A stretch of 53,794 nucleotides of DNA from DASYML01 sp036399835 (GTDB taxonomy: Bacteria; Acidobacteriota; Blastocatellia; Pyrinomonadales; Pyrinomonadaceae): contig DASWMI010000096.1 of assembly GCA_036399835.1 (NCBI GenBank), positions 1 to 53,794 of the forward strand, written 5' to 3'. Both the position numbers and the translations under genes were made by a program. The notes beneath the pieces were generated by a model. The model was not told the DNA's origin. It saw only the letters and a list, made by a program, of their open reading frames with translations, and searched no databases. Every line of letters starts with the position of its first letter. Positions within the stretch are counted from its first letter, which is position 1. Below are positions 34,456 through 43,243 of this stretch, piece after piece.

Positions 34456-35332
34456 AGCAAGCTTGCGTTTGAGCTTAATCTTACCAGCCGGGCTACAGGT
34501 GGTCGCCAACGGTCGTCTCGTCGCGCAGCGTACACTGCCGAACGCTAAAGTTCTTTACGAGTGGCTACAACGCAAGCCTGTCCCGACTTATATCTTCGGC
34601 TTCGCCGTCGGGCGCTTTCGTCTTGTTACGGAGCAACGCAGCCGCGTTCAGCTTCGTTACCTCTCCGAGCAGTTTTCCGAAGCGCAGATGCGCCGCGTCT
34701 TCCGCGATACATGGGACATGATCGCGTTTTATGAAGAGCGCGGTGGAGTTCCCTATCATGATGCGTTTTACACGCAGGTCCTCGCCATCGGCAACATAGA
34801 TCAGGAGATGGCTGGCTTTACCGTGCTGCATGAGACTTACGGGCAGGAACTGCTGGCAAATGAGCGCGACGTGTGGCTCGGCGCGCACGAGCTGGCGCAT
34901 CAATGGTGGGGCAACATGCTGACCTGCCGCGATTGGACACACTTCTGGCTCAACGAAGGTATGGCGACCTTCATGGCCGCCGCTTACAAAGAGCATCGCT
35001 TCGGTCGAGAGGAATACCTGCGCGAGATAGAACAGTACAGAGTGAATTACGAGAAGGTGCGCGCCGCGGGCAAAGACCGCTCGCTGGTCTTTCCAGACTG
35101 GTTGCACCCGACGCGCGAAGACCGCACGCTCGTTTACGACAAGGGAGCTTACGTGCTGCACCTGCTGCGCGCAGAGTTGGGCGAGCGTCTCTTCTGGACC
35201 GGTATACGCCGCTACACGCGCGAGTATTTCGGGAAGTCTGTGACGACCGCAGACTTTCAAAAAGCGATGGAACACTCCAGCGGCAAAAAGCTGAGAGCCT
35301 TTTTCGACAAGTGGGTTTACTTAAAGCGATGA
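34322..35332 (+). CDS. M1-family aminopeptidase, catalytic part (frameshifted)
   Basis: Continuation of the split M1 gene. Meaningful sequence begins near 34398 (YTVFSTSQWMPCVDAPEDR); earlier codons from ATG 34322 are out of frame. The zinc site is intact: HELAHQWW (His189, Glu190, His193 of this frame) and NEGMATF (Glu212). The exopeptidase loop normally reading GxMEN is DQEMAGF, so substrate binding may differ. It ends after the catalytic domain (KAMEHSSGKKLRAFFDKWVYLK) without the long C-terminal helical domain of larger M1 enzymes. A single extra base in the TTT at 34398-34400 would explain the split. Confidence 0.75.
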   Translation: MKSVRLRLSITARRHAGFVFSLNAQVYTVFSTSQWMPCVDAPEDRASLRLSLILPAGLQVVANGRLVAQRTLPNAKVLYEWLQRKPVPTYIFGFAVGRFRLVTEQRSRVQLRYLSEQFSEAQMRRVFRDTWDMIAFYEERGGVPYHDAFYTQVLAIGNIDQEMAGFTVLHETYGQELLANERDVWLGAHELAHQWWGNMLTCRDWTHFWLNEGMATFMAAAYKEHRFGREEYLREIEQYRVNYEKVRAAGKDRSLVFPDWLHPTREDRTLVYDKGAYVLHLLRAELGERLFWTGIRRYTREYFGKSVTTADFQKAMEHSSGKKLRAFFDKWVYLKR

Positions 35333-35357
35333 CGACCGGCGAAGCGGATTGCATATT

Positions 35358-37670
35358 TCAGAATTCGATGACGATGCCAGCCGAGGGCAAAAAAGGCAAT
35401 AGCCTGTCGAGGTTGCCGAAGACCTGCCCGTTGACCCCGAAGAATCCCTCGAAGCCCGCATAACGCACGTTCCTACGATTGAACACATTCAAGACTTCCC
35501 CTGTCAGAGTCAGCTTCCACCTGTCGAAAAGGAAAGCCTTGCTCGCTCGCACGTCTAGGCGGCTGTAAGCGGGCACGCGCACGCGGTTGCGCTCGCTGGC
35601 GAGAAACAGGTCTGGACCAATTTCCTGAAAGAATCCGGGAATGGGCATCCCGCTGCCGTAGCGCCATTGCCCGCTCAGGTTAAAAGTCTCCGTCAAGCGA
35701 TAGCTCGAATAGACGTTGACCGTATGACGCTGGTCAAAGTCGCTCGGAAAGCTGAGGCCGCTCTGTGTGTCTCTGAGGCGAGTTTTTGAAAACGAGTAGC
35801 TAATCCAGCCCGTCAGACCGTTGGCGCTGCGCCTTTGCAGCGTCAGCTCAAGACCGCGCGCATGTCCGCTTAAAGAGTTGCGAAAAGGAAACTCCGTGAA
35901 GGTCAACCGCCCCGCTTCGATGCGCGGCTCCGAGAGACTGAAAACCAGATTTGAATCCTCTCGGTCATAAATTTCCGCGAGCACGCGCATCCTGTCGCCG
36001 AAGGTCCGCTCGACGCTCAGGTTGTAATGCGTGGCGTGCTCGGCGCGAAGACCCGTATTGCCCAATCGCCCGAACAGCTCCTCAAAGAAAGGGAACTGGT
36101 GATTCCGGCCAAAGGCTGCGCGGACGCGCCAGACATCGCTCAGCGTCAGCCCCATCGAGACGCGCGGAGAGAAAAGGGTCTCGCCCGTCAACCCGCTGTG
36201 GTCCACCCTCCCGCCTCCGGTGAACTGTAGGCCGAGACGCTCGCTGGTCCAGGTGTCCTGAGCATAAAAGCTCTGCTCGCCCGCGTGATGGTCAAAGCTC
36301 ATCAGATCGCGCGGCGCTGGCTGCGAGAAAAAGAATCGCTCGCTGAAATTCTCTACGCGCTGCGAGCGTAGATAAAGACCTGCCTCTATGCGGTGCGCTC
36401 CCGAAAGGTAGTTGATGTCGCTGCGCGCGCCGAGCTGCGTGCGATTACCGTCGTCTAAAATCAGCTCGTCAGGGTTGGTGTTGGTAAAGGCCGTGCGCAA
36501 AAAGAAGAGGCGCGTCTGCACGAACAACTTGGGATGGGGGGTATAGCTCCAGTGAGTGTTAAAGAGCAGATTACGCGAATCGCCGTCGAGGACATTATTC
36601 GGGCCGAGCTTGTTGCGCGGGCGGTTGCGATGAAACTGAAAGCCGCCGAGAATCAAAGAAGCCCCGACCTGATGACGCGTTGATAAATCGTAAACAGCCT
36701 TGCCCTGCACGTCTGCGAAATCCAGAATCGTATCGTTGCTGTTTTCGTTTTCGTCGTTGATGCGCCGCAGCACATAACCCAGATAGCTTTTCCGAGCGGC
36801 GACGAGCCACGTCCCCTTGCCTTTGGCGAAAGGCCCGTCGAGGACTCCAGAGGCGCTGGAGATGCTCGCGGAGATACGACCGGAAGGCTTGACTCGATTG
36901 CCGTCTCTGGTTTCAAGACTGAGCACGGCAGCCGTCCTGTCTCCGTATCTCAAGGGGAACGCCCCGGCGAGTAGTGAAACGGCGCTGATCGTGTCCGCGT
37001 TCACGACCGAGAGCGAGCCGGTGTCTGGAAAATTACCCTGGACCGTATGCACGAAATTATCCGTGAGAATGCCGTCAACATAGATGCCGACGCGTCTTGG
37101 ACCAGCCCCCCTGACGGCGAACTCGCTGCGAAAATCATCATTGGCGCTGACGCCCGGCAAGACCTGCGCCGCGCGCAGAGGGTCTCCGACCAGCACGCTT
37201 GAGAGCGCCTGAAGTTCCGTCTTATTAAGAATCTGCTCCGAGACGGCGTTGGTCTCAATCTCTTCAAAGGGCTTGACCGTGACCGTCACCTGCTCTGTGA
37301 TGGTCGCGGCCTCCGGTTGCAGGGCGATTTCTATCTCCTCTTTGCCGTTGAGGAGGACGGACCTTTTGACCAGCCCGTACCCGACCGTCGTGATGTAGAG
37401 TTCGAGTTCGCCCGCTTGCAGATTTTGCAGAGAAAAAGCGCCCTTCTCATCCGTCGTCACGCTCTGGTGCGTTTGCGCCCCCGTCACTATGATCCTGACC
37501 TTTGAGACAGGCTCGCCCGTCCGCGCATCCACGACGCGTCCACGCAAAGTCGCGCTGCCGCTCGATTGAGGCGCTTGATTTTGAGAGTAGCCGCAGATGC
37601 TGAGCGTCCACGTGAGCACCAGCGAGAGCATGAGAGAATTTAGAAGTCGCATAATTTTTATCCACGCCAT
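35358..37670 (-). CDS. TonB-dependent receptor 3 (carboxypeptidase-regulatory domain)
   Basis: Outer-membrane receptor of 770 aa, of ordinary size. Signal peptide (LLNSLMLSLVLTWTLSICGYSQ), regulatory beta domain (ATLRGRVVDARTGEPVSKVR, about residues 40-125), plug (ELQALSSVLVGDPLRAAQVLPG, SEFAVRGAGPRRVGIYVDG) and barrel ending GIVIEF. ATG 37670 and ATG 37652 are both plausible; the shorter one starts directly at the signal peptide. Its C-terminus converges on the M1 gene with 25 bp between. It lacks the upstream module shared by receptors 1 and 2, so it is controlled separately. Ligand unknown. Confidence 0.92.
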   Translation of the reverse strand: MAWIKIMRLLNSLMLSLVLTWTLSICGYSQNQAPQSSGSATLRGRVVDARTGEPVSKVRIIVTGAQTHQSVTTDEKGAFSLQNLQAGELELYITTVGYGLVKRSVLLNGKEEIEIALQPEAATITEQVTVTVKPFEEIETNAVSEQILNKTELQALSSVLVGDPLRAAQVLPGVSANDDFRSEFAVRGAGPRRVGIYVDGILTDNFVHTVQGNFPDTGSLSVVNADTISAVSLLAGAFPLRYGDRTAAVLSLETRDGNRVKPSGRISASISSASGVLDGPFAKGKGTWLVAARKSYLGYVLRRINDENENSNDTILDFADVQGKAVYDLSTRHQVGASLILGGFQFHRNRPRNKLGPNNVLDGDSRNLLFNTHWSYTPHPKLFVQTRLFFLRTAFTNTNPDELILDDGNRTQLGARSDINYLSGAHRIEAGLYLRSQRVENFSERFFFSQPAPRDLMSFDHHAGEQSFYAQDTWTSERLGLQFTGGGRVDHSGLTGETLFSPRVSMGLTLSDVWRVRAAFGRNHQFPFFEELFGRLGNTGLRAEHATHYNLSVERTFGDRMRVLAEIYDREDSNLVFSLSEPRIEAGRLTFTEFPFRNSLSGHARGLELTLQRRSANGLTGWISYSFSKTRLRDTQSGLSFPSDFDQRHTVNVYSSYRLTETFNLSGQWRYGSGMPIPGFFQEIGPDLFLASERNRVRVPAYSRLDVRASKAFLFDRWKLTLTGEVLNVFNRRNVRYAGFEGFFGVNGQVFGNLDRLLPFLPSAGIVIEF

Positions 37671-37898
37671 CTTTATCGGGCGTAGAGTTAATCATCCGAA
37701 AGGGCGCTTGTCTGTGCGTTAACACACAGAGGGTTCTCCGGGCAAGGCTCTTTTGACAAAACGGGCAATTTAGCCAAACGCGACCAATCATCGCGTTATC
37801 TCAGATGGATGTCCGTCTGCCGTTCGCCGTGGACCGAGAGGGCCTCGGTTTTGAGGCGGGCGGTAGTTGAAAGCCGCTGGCTGTCTTATAATGGGGTC

Positions 37899-38342
37899 AT
37901 GGAAACGAGAAAGGCTCAACCGACCAGCAAGCTTTCCGATGCGACCGAGAATACAGACGATCTTTCGCGGAGAGACTTTTTAGTGCTGGTCGTTGACGAC
38001 GTTGTTGATAATATTGTCTTAATCAGTCTGGACCTACAGCAGCAGGGCTATCGTGTGATTACGGCTTCCAACGGCGAGGAAGCTGTGAGGGTCGCGACTC
38101 TGGCCGTGCCGGATATTATCCTGATGGACATCGGGATGCCGCAGCTTGACGGACTAGGCGCGACACGCAAGATTCGTGAGAATGAAGCCCTACAGAGTAT
38201 CCCCGTGATTGCCATCACGGCTTTCAGCACGGATGGATTTCGCCGCGCCGCCTACGACGTGGGCTTTGACGGGTTTCTGACCAAGCCTATTGATTTTAAC
38301 CGACTGCACGACCTGATCCGCCGCCTCCTGCCCATGAAGTGA
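37899..38342 (+). CDS. Stand-alone response-regulator receiver domain protein
   Basis: CheY-like protein of 147 aa: an N-terminal extension of about 27 polar residues, then a full receiver domain with the acidic pair VVDDVVDN, phosphoacceptor Asp in ILMDIGMPQLDG, Thr/Ser switch AITAFS and Lys in LTKPIDF. It has no output domain, so it would act through protein contact or phosphotransfer. ATG 37899 is the natural start; an open frame from 37809 has no ribosome site. No kinase is beside it on the same strand. Confidence 0.9.
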   Translation: METRKAQPTSKLSDATENTDDLSRRDFLVLVVDDVVDNIVLISLDLQQQGYRVITASNGEEAVRVATLAVPDIILMDIGMPQLDGLGATRKIRENEALQSIPVIAITAFSTDGFRRAAYDVGFDGFLTKPIDFNRLHDLIRRLLPMK

Positions 38343-38435
38343 ACTCAAGGCCGGAAGCTTGAAACTCGAAGCTGCACGACAAGAGGCTCGGCCTCACCGC
38401 TGACCCTTTTCTGCTATCAAAACTTGCGCGAGCGG

Positions 38436-39002
38436 TTAGCGTGTTGAGCGTCTGGCTGGCGCTGCGAGCGCGTTGATGTCAATCCATTGCCCGTCGCGCT
38501 TGATAAAGACGTGCGGCGAGCGTATGGGAAACTTCTGCTTGAAGCGCGGGTTGGCCGCGAGGAAGCGTCTGACCGTCGCCACATCGCCCGTCGCCACGCG
38601 CCATCTTCCATCCTCCCGGACCAGATACTGTTGCGCGACAATCTTGCCTTCGCTCTGGATGGGTTGCAGCACGCGCCCGTAGATAACCGTGTCCACCACG
38701 GCGATGTCGCCGCTGGTGCGGACCGCGCCAATCTGCATACGCTCAAGCTCGTACATATTGCTCGTTTTCTTGAGCCTCTCCGTAAAGCGCTCGCGTGAGA
38801 CGCGCGATCTGGAATTGGCCGGGAGCAGGTCGTAAAGCTCGCCGTACTGGCGCGACTTTAACTGCTCGAAAACTTTCTGGACCACCCCGCGCACTTCCGC
38901 CTCGTCCGATGCCGCGCCCGAGGCCACAGCCTGCGACCCTGTAAAAATCAGCAGGGCGCTCGTCATCATCAGCCACGCAAAAGTTTTAGTCTTCGTTGGC
39001 AT
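38436..39002 (-). CDS. Exported NTF2-like protein, unknown
   Basis: Protein of 188 aa with signal peptide (AWLMMTSALLIFTGSQAVASG). The mature part looks like a cone-shaped NTF2/SnoaL-like fold: helix EVRGVVQKVFEQLKSRQYGELYDLLPANSR followed by strands DIAVVDTVIYGRVLQ, KIVAQQYLVREDGRWRVATG. No catalytic residues recognised. Last gene of the run from the histidine kinase; it overlaps the small membrane protein gene by 17 bp. Confidence 0.72.
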   Translation of the reverse strand: MPTKTKTFAWLMMTSALLIFTGSQAVASGAASDEAEVRGVVQKVFEQLKSRQYGELYDLLPANSRSRVSRERFTERLKKTSNMYELERMQIGAVRTSGDIAVVDTVIYGRVLQPIQSEGKIVAQQYLVREDGRWRVATGDVATVRRFLAANPRFKQKFPIRSPHVFIKRDGQWIDINALAAPARRSTR

Positions 39003-39276
39003 CTCTCATCTCGTCCTTCTCAATCTCTTCTTCGCTCTCAGGTGTGATGATCTTACTCTTCAGTTGGTTGCGATACCTGACGAACCAGCAGACGACGCCG
39101 AGCGTGGCGATGACAAAGGCCGTGCTCAGATGATTGAGCCAGAGGGAAGCGGAGGCGAGGACCAGGCAGACGATTGCCAGCCACTGCCAGATACGCCCCT
39201 CCAACCAATGACCGGCCCCGGCTTCATCACGCATCACGCTGTCTTCGCCCGCGCCCTTTGTCGAAGCTGTTTTCAC
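38986..39276 (-). CDS. Small two-helix membrane protein, unknown
   Basis: Protein of 96 aa with two adjacent membrane helices (WQWLAIVCLVLASASLWL and STAFVIATLGVVCWFVRY) and an acidic cytoplasmic tail (ESEEEIEKDEMRD). It starts with GTG overlapping the stop of the DsbD-like gene (GTGA), a sign of coupling. Function unknown; the neighbourhood suggests an envelope role. Confidence 0.6.
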   Translation of the reverse strand: MKTASTKGAGEDSVMRDEAGAGHWLEGRIWQWLAIVCLVLASASLWLNHLSTAFVIATLGVVCWFVRYRNQLKSKIITPESEEEIEKDEMRDANED

Positions 39277-39833
39277 TTGACCGTCAGTTGAAGATTAAGG
39301 TCTAGCGTCCCCGGCGGATAGCAGGCCGTCTCGTCGCAGGCCTGCACGCGCAGCCACATGGGCATTTGCCGCGCTCCCTTCGTCGCAGTCTTCGCGGCGC
39401 GTAGAGGCAATTTAATCTGCACCTCGTCCTCGTAGACGGCCAGCGGCTTTTCTGCGAAAGAGAATTTCTTCATGACGGAAGAAGGATAAGCAGGTTTCCC
39501 CGCGCTGATGCCTGCGCCCGCTTCGACAGTGACTTCGGTCGCCTTCAGATAAGACTCGCTCGGCGGATTGGCGTTGATGTGATAACCGCGCGTAATCTTG
39601 AGCTGCACGGTCGCTTCAGCATTGCCGCCCGCCGTCATCTCGACAGGCATCGCGCTGGCCTTGACGACACCCGTCGAGGTCACTTTGGCCGGAGAAGCAG
39701 ACGCCTGGCTTTGTGGTCCAGCGGGAGCGACCGTCGTCGTCGGCTGCGGCAGCGTTTCCTGCTTCGAGCAGCCCGCGAGGGCGAGCAGGAGCAGCAGGGA
39801 GAATCGAATGAGAGCGAAAAACCTTTCGGGCAT
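39273..39833 (-). CDS. Lipoprotein with DsbD N-terminal-like domain
   Basis: Protein of 186 aa from ATG 39833. Lipobox LLALAGC puts the lipid anchor at Cys17. After a Thr/Pro linker comes a beta domain: LKITRGYHINANPPSESYLKAT, KFSFAEKPLAVYEDEV, and VQACDETACYPPG, whose two Cys match the redox pair of the DsbD alpha domain (C-x4-C-YPP). DsbD alpha receives electrons from the membrane part of DsbD and passes them to periplasmic disulfide partners; here no DsbD transmembrane domain is encoded, so the electron source is unknown. It belongs to the kinase-regulator operon. Confidence 0.82.
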   Translation of the reverse strand: MPERFFALIRFSLLLLLALAGCSKQETLPQPTTTVAPAGPQSQASASPAKVTSTGVVKASAMPVEMTAGGNAEATVQLKITRGYHINANPPSESYLKATEVTVEAGAGISAGKPAYPSSVMKKFSFAEKPLAVYEDEVQIKLPLRAAKTATKGARQMPMWLRVQACDETACYPPGTLDLNLQLTVK

Positions 39834-39900
39834 AGCCGGTCCTTTATCTTTCAGTTTTGCATTAGCGGCTGCGAATCTACGCGCTTTCCGACTACTGTTT

Positions 39901-41247
39901 TTACTCTTCCTCTTCCCTCTGTTTTTCAGGGCGCTTGATGCCAAACTTTTCGAGCCTGTATTGCAGCGTGCGGAAGGTGAGGCCGAGCAGCTTGGCGGCC
40001 TTCGTGATGTTGTAGTCGGTCTGTTCCATGGCCTGCATGATGAGCGCGCGTTCGACATCCTCGAAGTTGATGCCTTCGGGCGGCAGCTTGAAAGCGCCTT
40101 CGGCTGCGGGCTGTGCATCCTGCCGGAGTTCGAGCGGTAAATCCTCCGGCGTGATAAGGTCGCCTTCGCAGAGCAGGATGGCGCGCTCGATGGCGGATTC
40201 GAGCTGGCGCACATTGCCGGGCCAACTGTAGCTCGTCATGATGCGGCGCGTCTCAGGCGTCAGCCCGCGGACGAGCCGAGAGGTATTGCGCGTGTGCTTC
40301 TTGAGAAAATAGTTAATCAGGACGGGGATGTCATCGTGACGCTCGCGCAAAGGGGGCACGTCTATCGAGAGAACGTTGATGCGATAGTAGAGGTCGTCTC
40401 TGAATCTGCCGTCCTGGACCATCGCGCGCAGGTCGCGGTTGGTGGCGGCGACGACGCGCACGTCCACCGGAGTCTCACGCGTGCCGCCGACGCGCCGAAT
40501 CTTGCGCTCTTGCAGCGCGCGCAGGAGCTTGGCCTGCATGCCTATATCAAGCTCCGCTATCTCGTCCAGAAAGAGCGTGCCCTTGTCTGCAACTTCAAAG
40601 AGTCCTTTCTTTTCGGCGTGCGCGCCCGTAAAAGAGCCTTTCTCGTGACCGAACAGCTCGGATTCCAGCAGGTTCTCGTTGATGGCTGCGCAGTTGACGG
40701 CCTGAAACATCTCGGTCACGCGCGGGCTTTGATTATGGATGGCGCGCGCGATCAGCTCTTTGCCCGTCCCGCTTTCGCCGCGTATGAGGACGGTCGAGTT
40801 CGAGCGCGCAACCTTGAGAATCATCTTCTTGACCGTCTCCATCGCGGCTGAAGCCGAGAGTATCTCCGTGTCAAGCTCGTCCAGGCGGGCGAGCGCGCGC
40901 CGAATCGTCTCAAGCAGCGTCTCGCGGTCGTAAGGCTTTTGCAGATAGTCGAATGCGCCGCGCCGTAAAGCTTCTTTGGCGGAATCAATCGTGCCGTGTG
41001 CCGTGAGCAGGATGACGATGATGGAGGAATCGTGAGCGAGCAGTTGTTGCAGTAGCTCTATGCCGTCCATCCCTGTCATCTTAAAGTCCGAGAGGGCCAG
41101 ATCGAATCGCCGCTCCCTGGCAAACTTGAGCGCGGCTTCGCCCGATGAGGCCGTCGTCACGTCGTAGCCCTCGCTCGACAGAATCATCTCCAGGATTTCG
41201 CGCTGCCCCTTTTCGTCGTCAACAACGAGTATGCTTTTCCTTGCCAT
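39901..41247 (-). CDS. NtrC-family sigma-54-dependent response regulator
   Basis: Protein of 448 aa. Receiver domain with phosphoacceptor Asp54 (SDFKMTGMDG) and Lys104; AAA+ domain (about 130-365) with Walker A GESGTGKE (157-164), the sigma-54 contact loop as GSFTGA (204-209, classic GAFTGA) and LFLDEIAEL; C-terminal Fis-type helix-turn-helix (NITKAAKLLGLTFRTLQYRL). Activates RNA polymerase sigma-54 after phosphorylation by the kinase encoded just upstream. Gap to the kinase is 90 bp and to the DsbD-like gene 67 bp. Which promoters it controls cannot be seen; I found no clear -24/-12 site nearby. Confidence 0.94.
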   Translation of the reverse strand: MARKSILVVDDEKGQREILEMILSSEGYDVTTASSGEAALKFARERRFDLALSDFKMTGMDGIELLQQLLAHDSSIIVILLTAHGTIDSAKEALRRGAFDYLQKPYDRETLLETIRRALARLDELDTEILSASAAMETVKKMILKVARSNSTVLIRGESGTGKELIARAIHNQSPRVTEMFQAVNCAAINENLLESELFGHEKGSFTGAHAEKKGLFEVADKGTLFLDEIAELDIGMQAKLLRALQERKIRRVGGTRETPVDVRVVAATNRDLRAMVQDGRFRDDLYYRINVLSIDVPPLRERHDDIPVLINYFLKKHTRNTSRLVRGLTPETRRIMTSYSWPGNVRQLESAIERAILLCEGDLITPEDLPLELRQDAQPAAEGAFKLPPEGINFEDVERALIMQAMEQTDYNITKAAKLLGLTFRTLQYRLEKFGIKRPEKQREEEE

Positions 41248-41337
41248 GATTAGCTTCGCTCAAACGATGGAGTCGCAATGCCGAATGACGAATTAAAAAA
41301 CAGTTCTTCTTTTATTCATCGCTCACGCCGCACGAGT

Positions 41338-42867
41338 TCATCGTTTATCCTTTCCCGCTATCGGTAATGTGATTGTAAAAGTCGTGCCGCTGCCTTCCTT
41401 TGATTTTACAGTAATTGTCCCGCCGTGGTCTTCAACAGCCTTCTTGACGATGGCGAGGCCGAGGCCCGTTCCCGTCTCTTTGGTCGAGAAATAAGGCTCG
41501 AAGAGTTTCGAGATATTTTCCGGCGGGATGCCTGGACCAGTATCTTTGATGTCTATGCAGGCACGCCCGTTTGGCTTGTCGGCAGAGATTTCGACCGTTA
41601 GCTCTCCGCCCGCGCCGTCAATAGCCTGGACGCCGTTAATAATCAGGTTGGTAAAGACAGAGCGCATGGCGTCCGGGTCCGCCAGGACGTGCGGCATCTC
41701 CGCTTCCGCTTTGACTTCCAGCTTGATGTTGCTCTCGGAAGCCTGCACCTCGACCATCCGCAAAGCATCTTCGGCGGCGGCGCGCAAATCCAGAGGCTGA
41801 AGCTCAAGCTTGGGCGGGCGCGAGTAGTTGAGAAAATCCGAGATGTGTCGGTTGATGCGCGCGACCTCCGCCTTGAGCTGCGTCGCCAGTCGGCTGAAGG
41901 TCTCGCGCTGCGCGGCATCTTCGGGCGCAAAGGCCGTGCGCAGGTGGTCCAGAGTGAGGTTGATATAGTTGAGCGGATTTCTAATCTCGTGTGCGATGGC
42001 GGAAGCCAGGCGGCCTACGACAGCCGAGCGCTCGGCCTGATGAAGCTGCGCTTCAAGCTCGCGCGTGCGGCCCAGGTTGGCGATCATCTCGTTAAAAACG
42101 CGGGCCAACTCGCCCATCTCGTCGTTGCGCTCTTCCGCCGGGACGCGGAAATTAAAATCGCCCGCCGCGACTCTGCGCGCAGCCCGCGAGAGGTCTTGAA
42201 TCGGCTGCGTAAAGCGCCAGACCAGAAGCGAGGCGATGGAGGTCGCCACCAGCAGCACCGCCAGCGTGTAGACGAGCGGCCTGGCGGCCTGTCTGTTCCA
42301 GGCTGATTTAGGCTCCCTGTCAGACTTGAGCACGACGATCAGATACCAGGGGCCGCGCTCCGTAATCACTTCGGACATGTGAGACTCGCCGACGGTGTTG
42401 GTCTGAGACTGTGGAAAAGGAATGCGTGTGTCCGTGAACTGTTTGCTGTCCGTGAGCGGCGGCAAGGTTTTCAGGTCCCAGAGATAAAGATACTTGTATG
42501 AGCCGTCCGCCCCCAGGTCTGGTAGATACTGCGGGTCGAGGCTATCGTAGACACGCCACTTGTCGTCTATCACGAAGATGTCAGAGACGCGCCCCGTGTG
42601 CTCGTCAAGCAGGGGCTGGCTCGTGACGGCATGATCCCGCAGCTCTATCAGCCTGTCCTTGGTCGAGATGCTCTTGACGCCGAGCGCGAATCCGGCATTC
42701 AGCGCCTGCTCCTGTCGCTCTCTCATCCGCGCGCTATTGCGTTCGGCGCGCAGGTTCAGGTAATACTGAACGCCGAGCGTCGTCACCAGTAGCGCGGCAA
42801 AAATCAGCAGCAGCCGCATCCGAAAGCTGGAAAAGAGTTTCAATCCCGTGACTCTCAAGTGGCGCAT
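41338..42867 (-). CDS. Membrane sensor histidine kinase
   Basis: Protein of 509 aa: TM1 (17-38), a periplasmic sensor region of about 160 residues with a Cache-like look (FVIDDKWRVYDSLDPQ), TM2 (198-219), HAMP (220-272), phosphoacceptor helix with His293 (ASAIAHEIRNPLNYI), and ATPase domain with NLIINGVQAID, DIKDTGPGIPP and TGLGLAIVKKAVEDHGG. It should phosphorylate the NtrC-type regulator downstream. ATG 42867 is used; ATG 42819 is an alternative that begins at TM1. The signal is unknown, but the DsbD-like lipoprotein in the operon hints at periplasmic redox or folding stress. Confidence 0.92.
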   Translation of the reverse strand: MRHLRVTGLKLFSSFRMRLLLIFAALLVTTLGVQYYLNLRAERNSARMRERQEQALNAGFALGVKSISTKDRLIELRDHAVTSQPLLDEHTGRVSDIFVIDDKWRVYDSLDPQYLPDLGADGSYKYLYLWDLKTLPPLTDSKQFTDTRIPFPQSQTNTVGESHMSEVITERGPWYLIVVLKSDREPKSAWNRQAARPLVYTLAVLLVATSIASLLVWRFTQPIQDLSRAARRVAAGDFNFRVPAEERNDEMGELARVFNEMIANLGRTRELEAQLHQAERSAVVGRLASAIAHEIRNPLNYINLTLDHLRTAFAPEDAAQRETFSRLATQLKAEVARINRHISDFLNYSRPPKLELQPLDLRAAAEDALRMVEVQASESNIKLEVKAEAEMPHVLADPDAMRSVFTNLIINGVQAIDGAGGELTVEISADKPNGRACIDIKDTGPGIPPENISKLFEPYFSTKETGTGLGLAIVKKAVEDHGGTITVKSKEGSGTTFTITLPIAGKDKR

Positions 42868-43243
42868 TTGGCGTTTAGAATAAAGAGTTAAGAGGTCTCT
42901 TTAACTCGCGCCCCGTAACCCTAAACGCGCAACGAAATTTTAGGTATTGCCCTATCACGCTTCAGATGTTATAGTTGCGGCGGTCTCAAAGCAAATTCCC
43001 CGAGACCATCTGAAGGTAGCTCCCACCAATTTAGACGCAGGATAAAGAAAAGTCGAAAGCGGTTAAAAGAGAATTTTGAGAAAGATTCTGAGGACATCAG
43101 ACTTTATCCGGTTGGAGCGCGGCACGCCGCCCGCGCCAACTAAATTTTCCTGCAAGGCATCCAACGTGCGCTTGCTCGCGTTCGCTTTGAACGCGCACAG
43201 GGCGAGCCGCCAATCCCCAAGAATTTAAAGCGAGGCCCAGTCT
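42868..43243. other. Divergent intergenic region without gene
   Basis: 376 bp between the kinase (minus) and the transpeptidase gene (plus). It holds GGTCTC ... GAGACC arms about 14 nt apart (near 42985-43010), which may be an operator of either gene, and an AT-rich stretch. I see no open frame, terminator or clear promoter hexamers. Confidence 0.5.
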
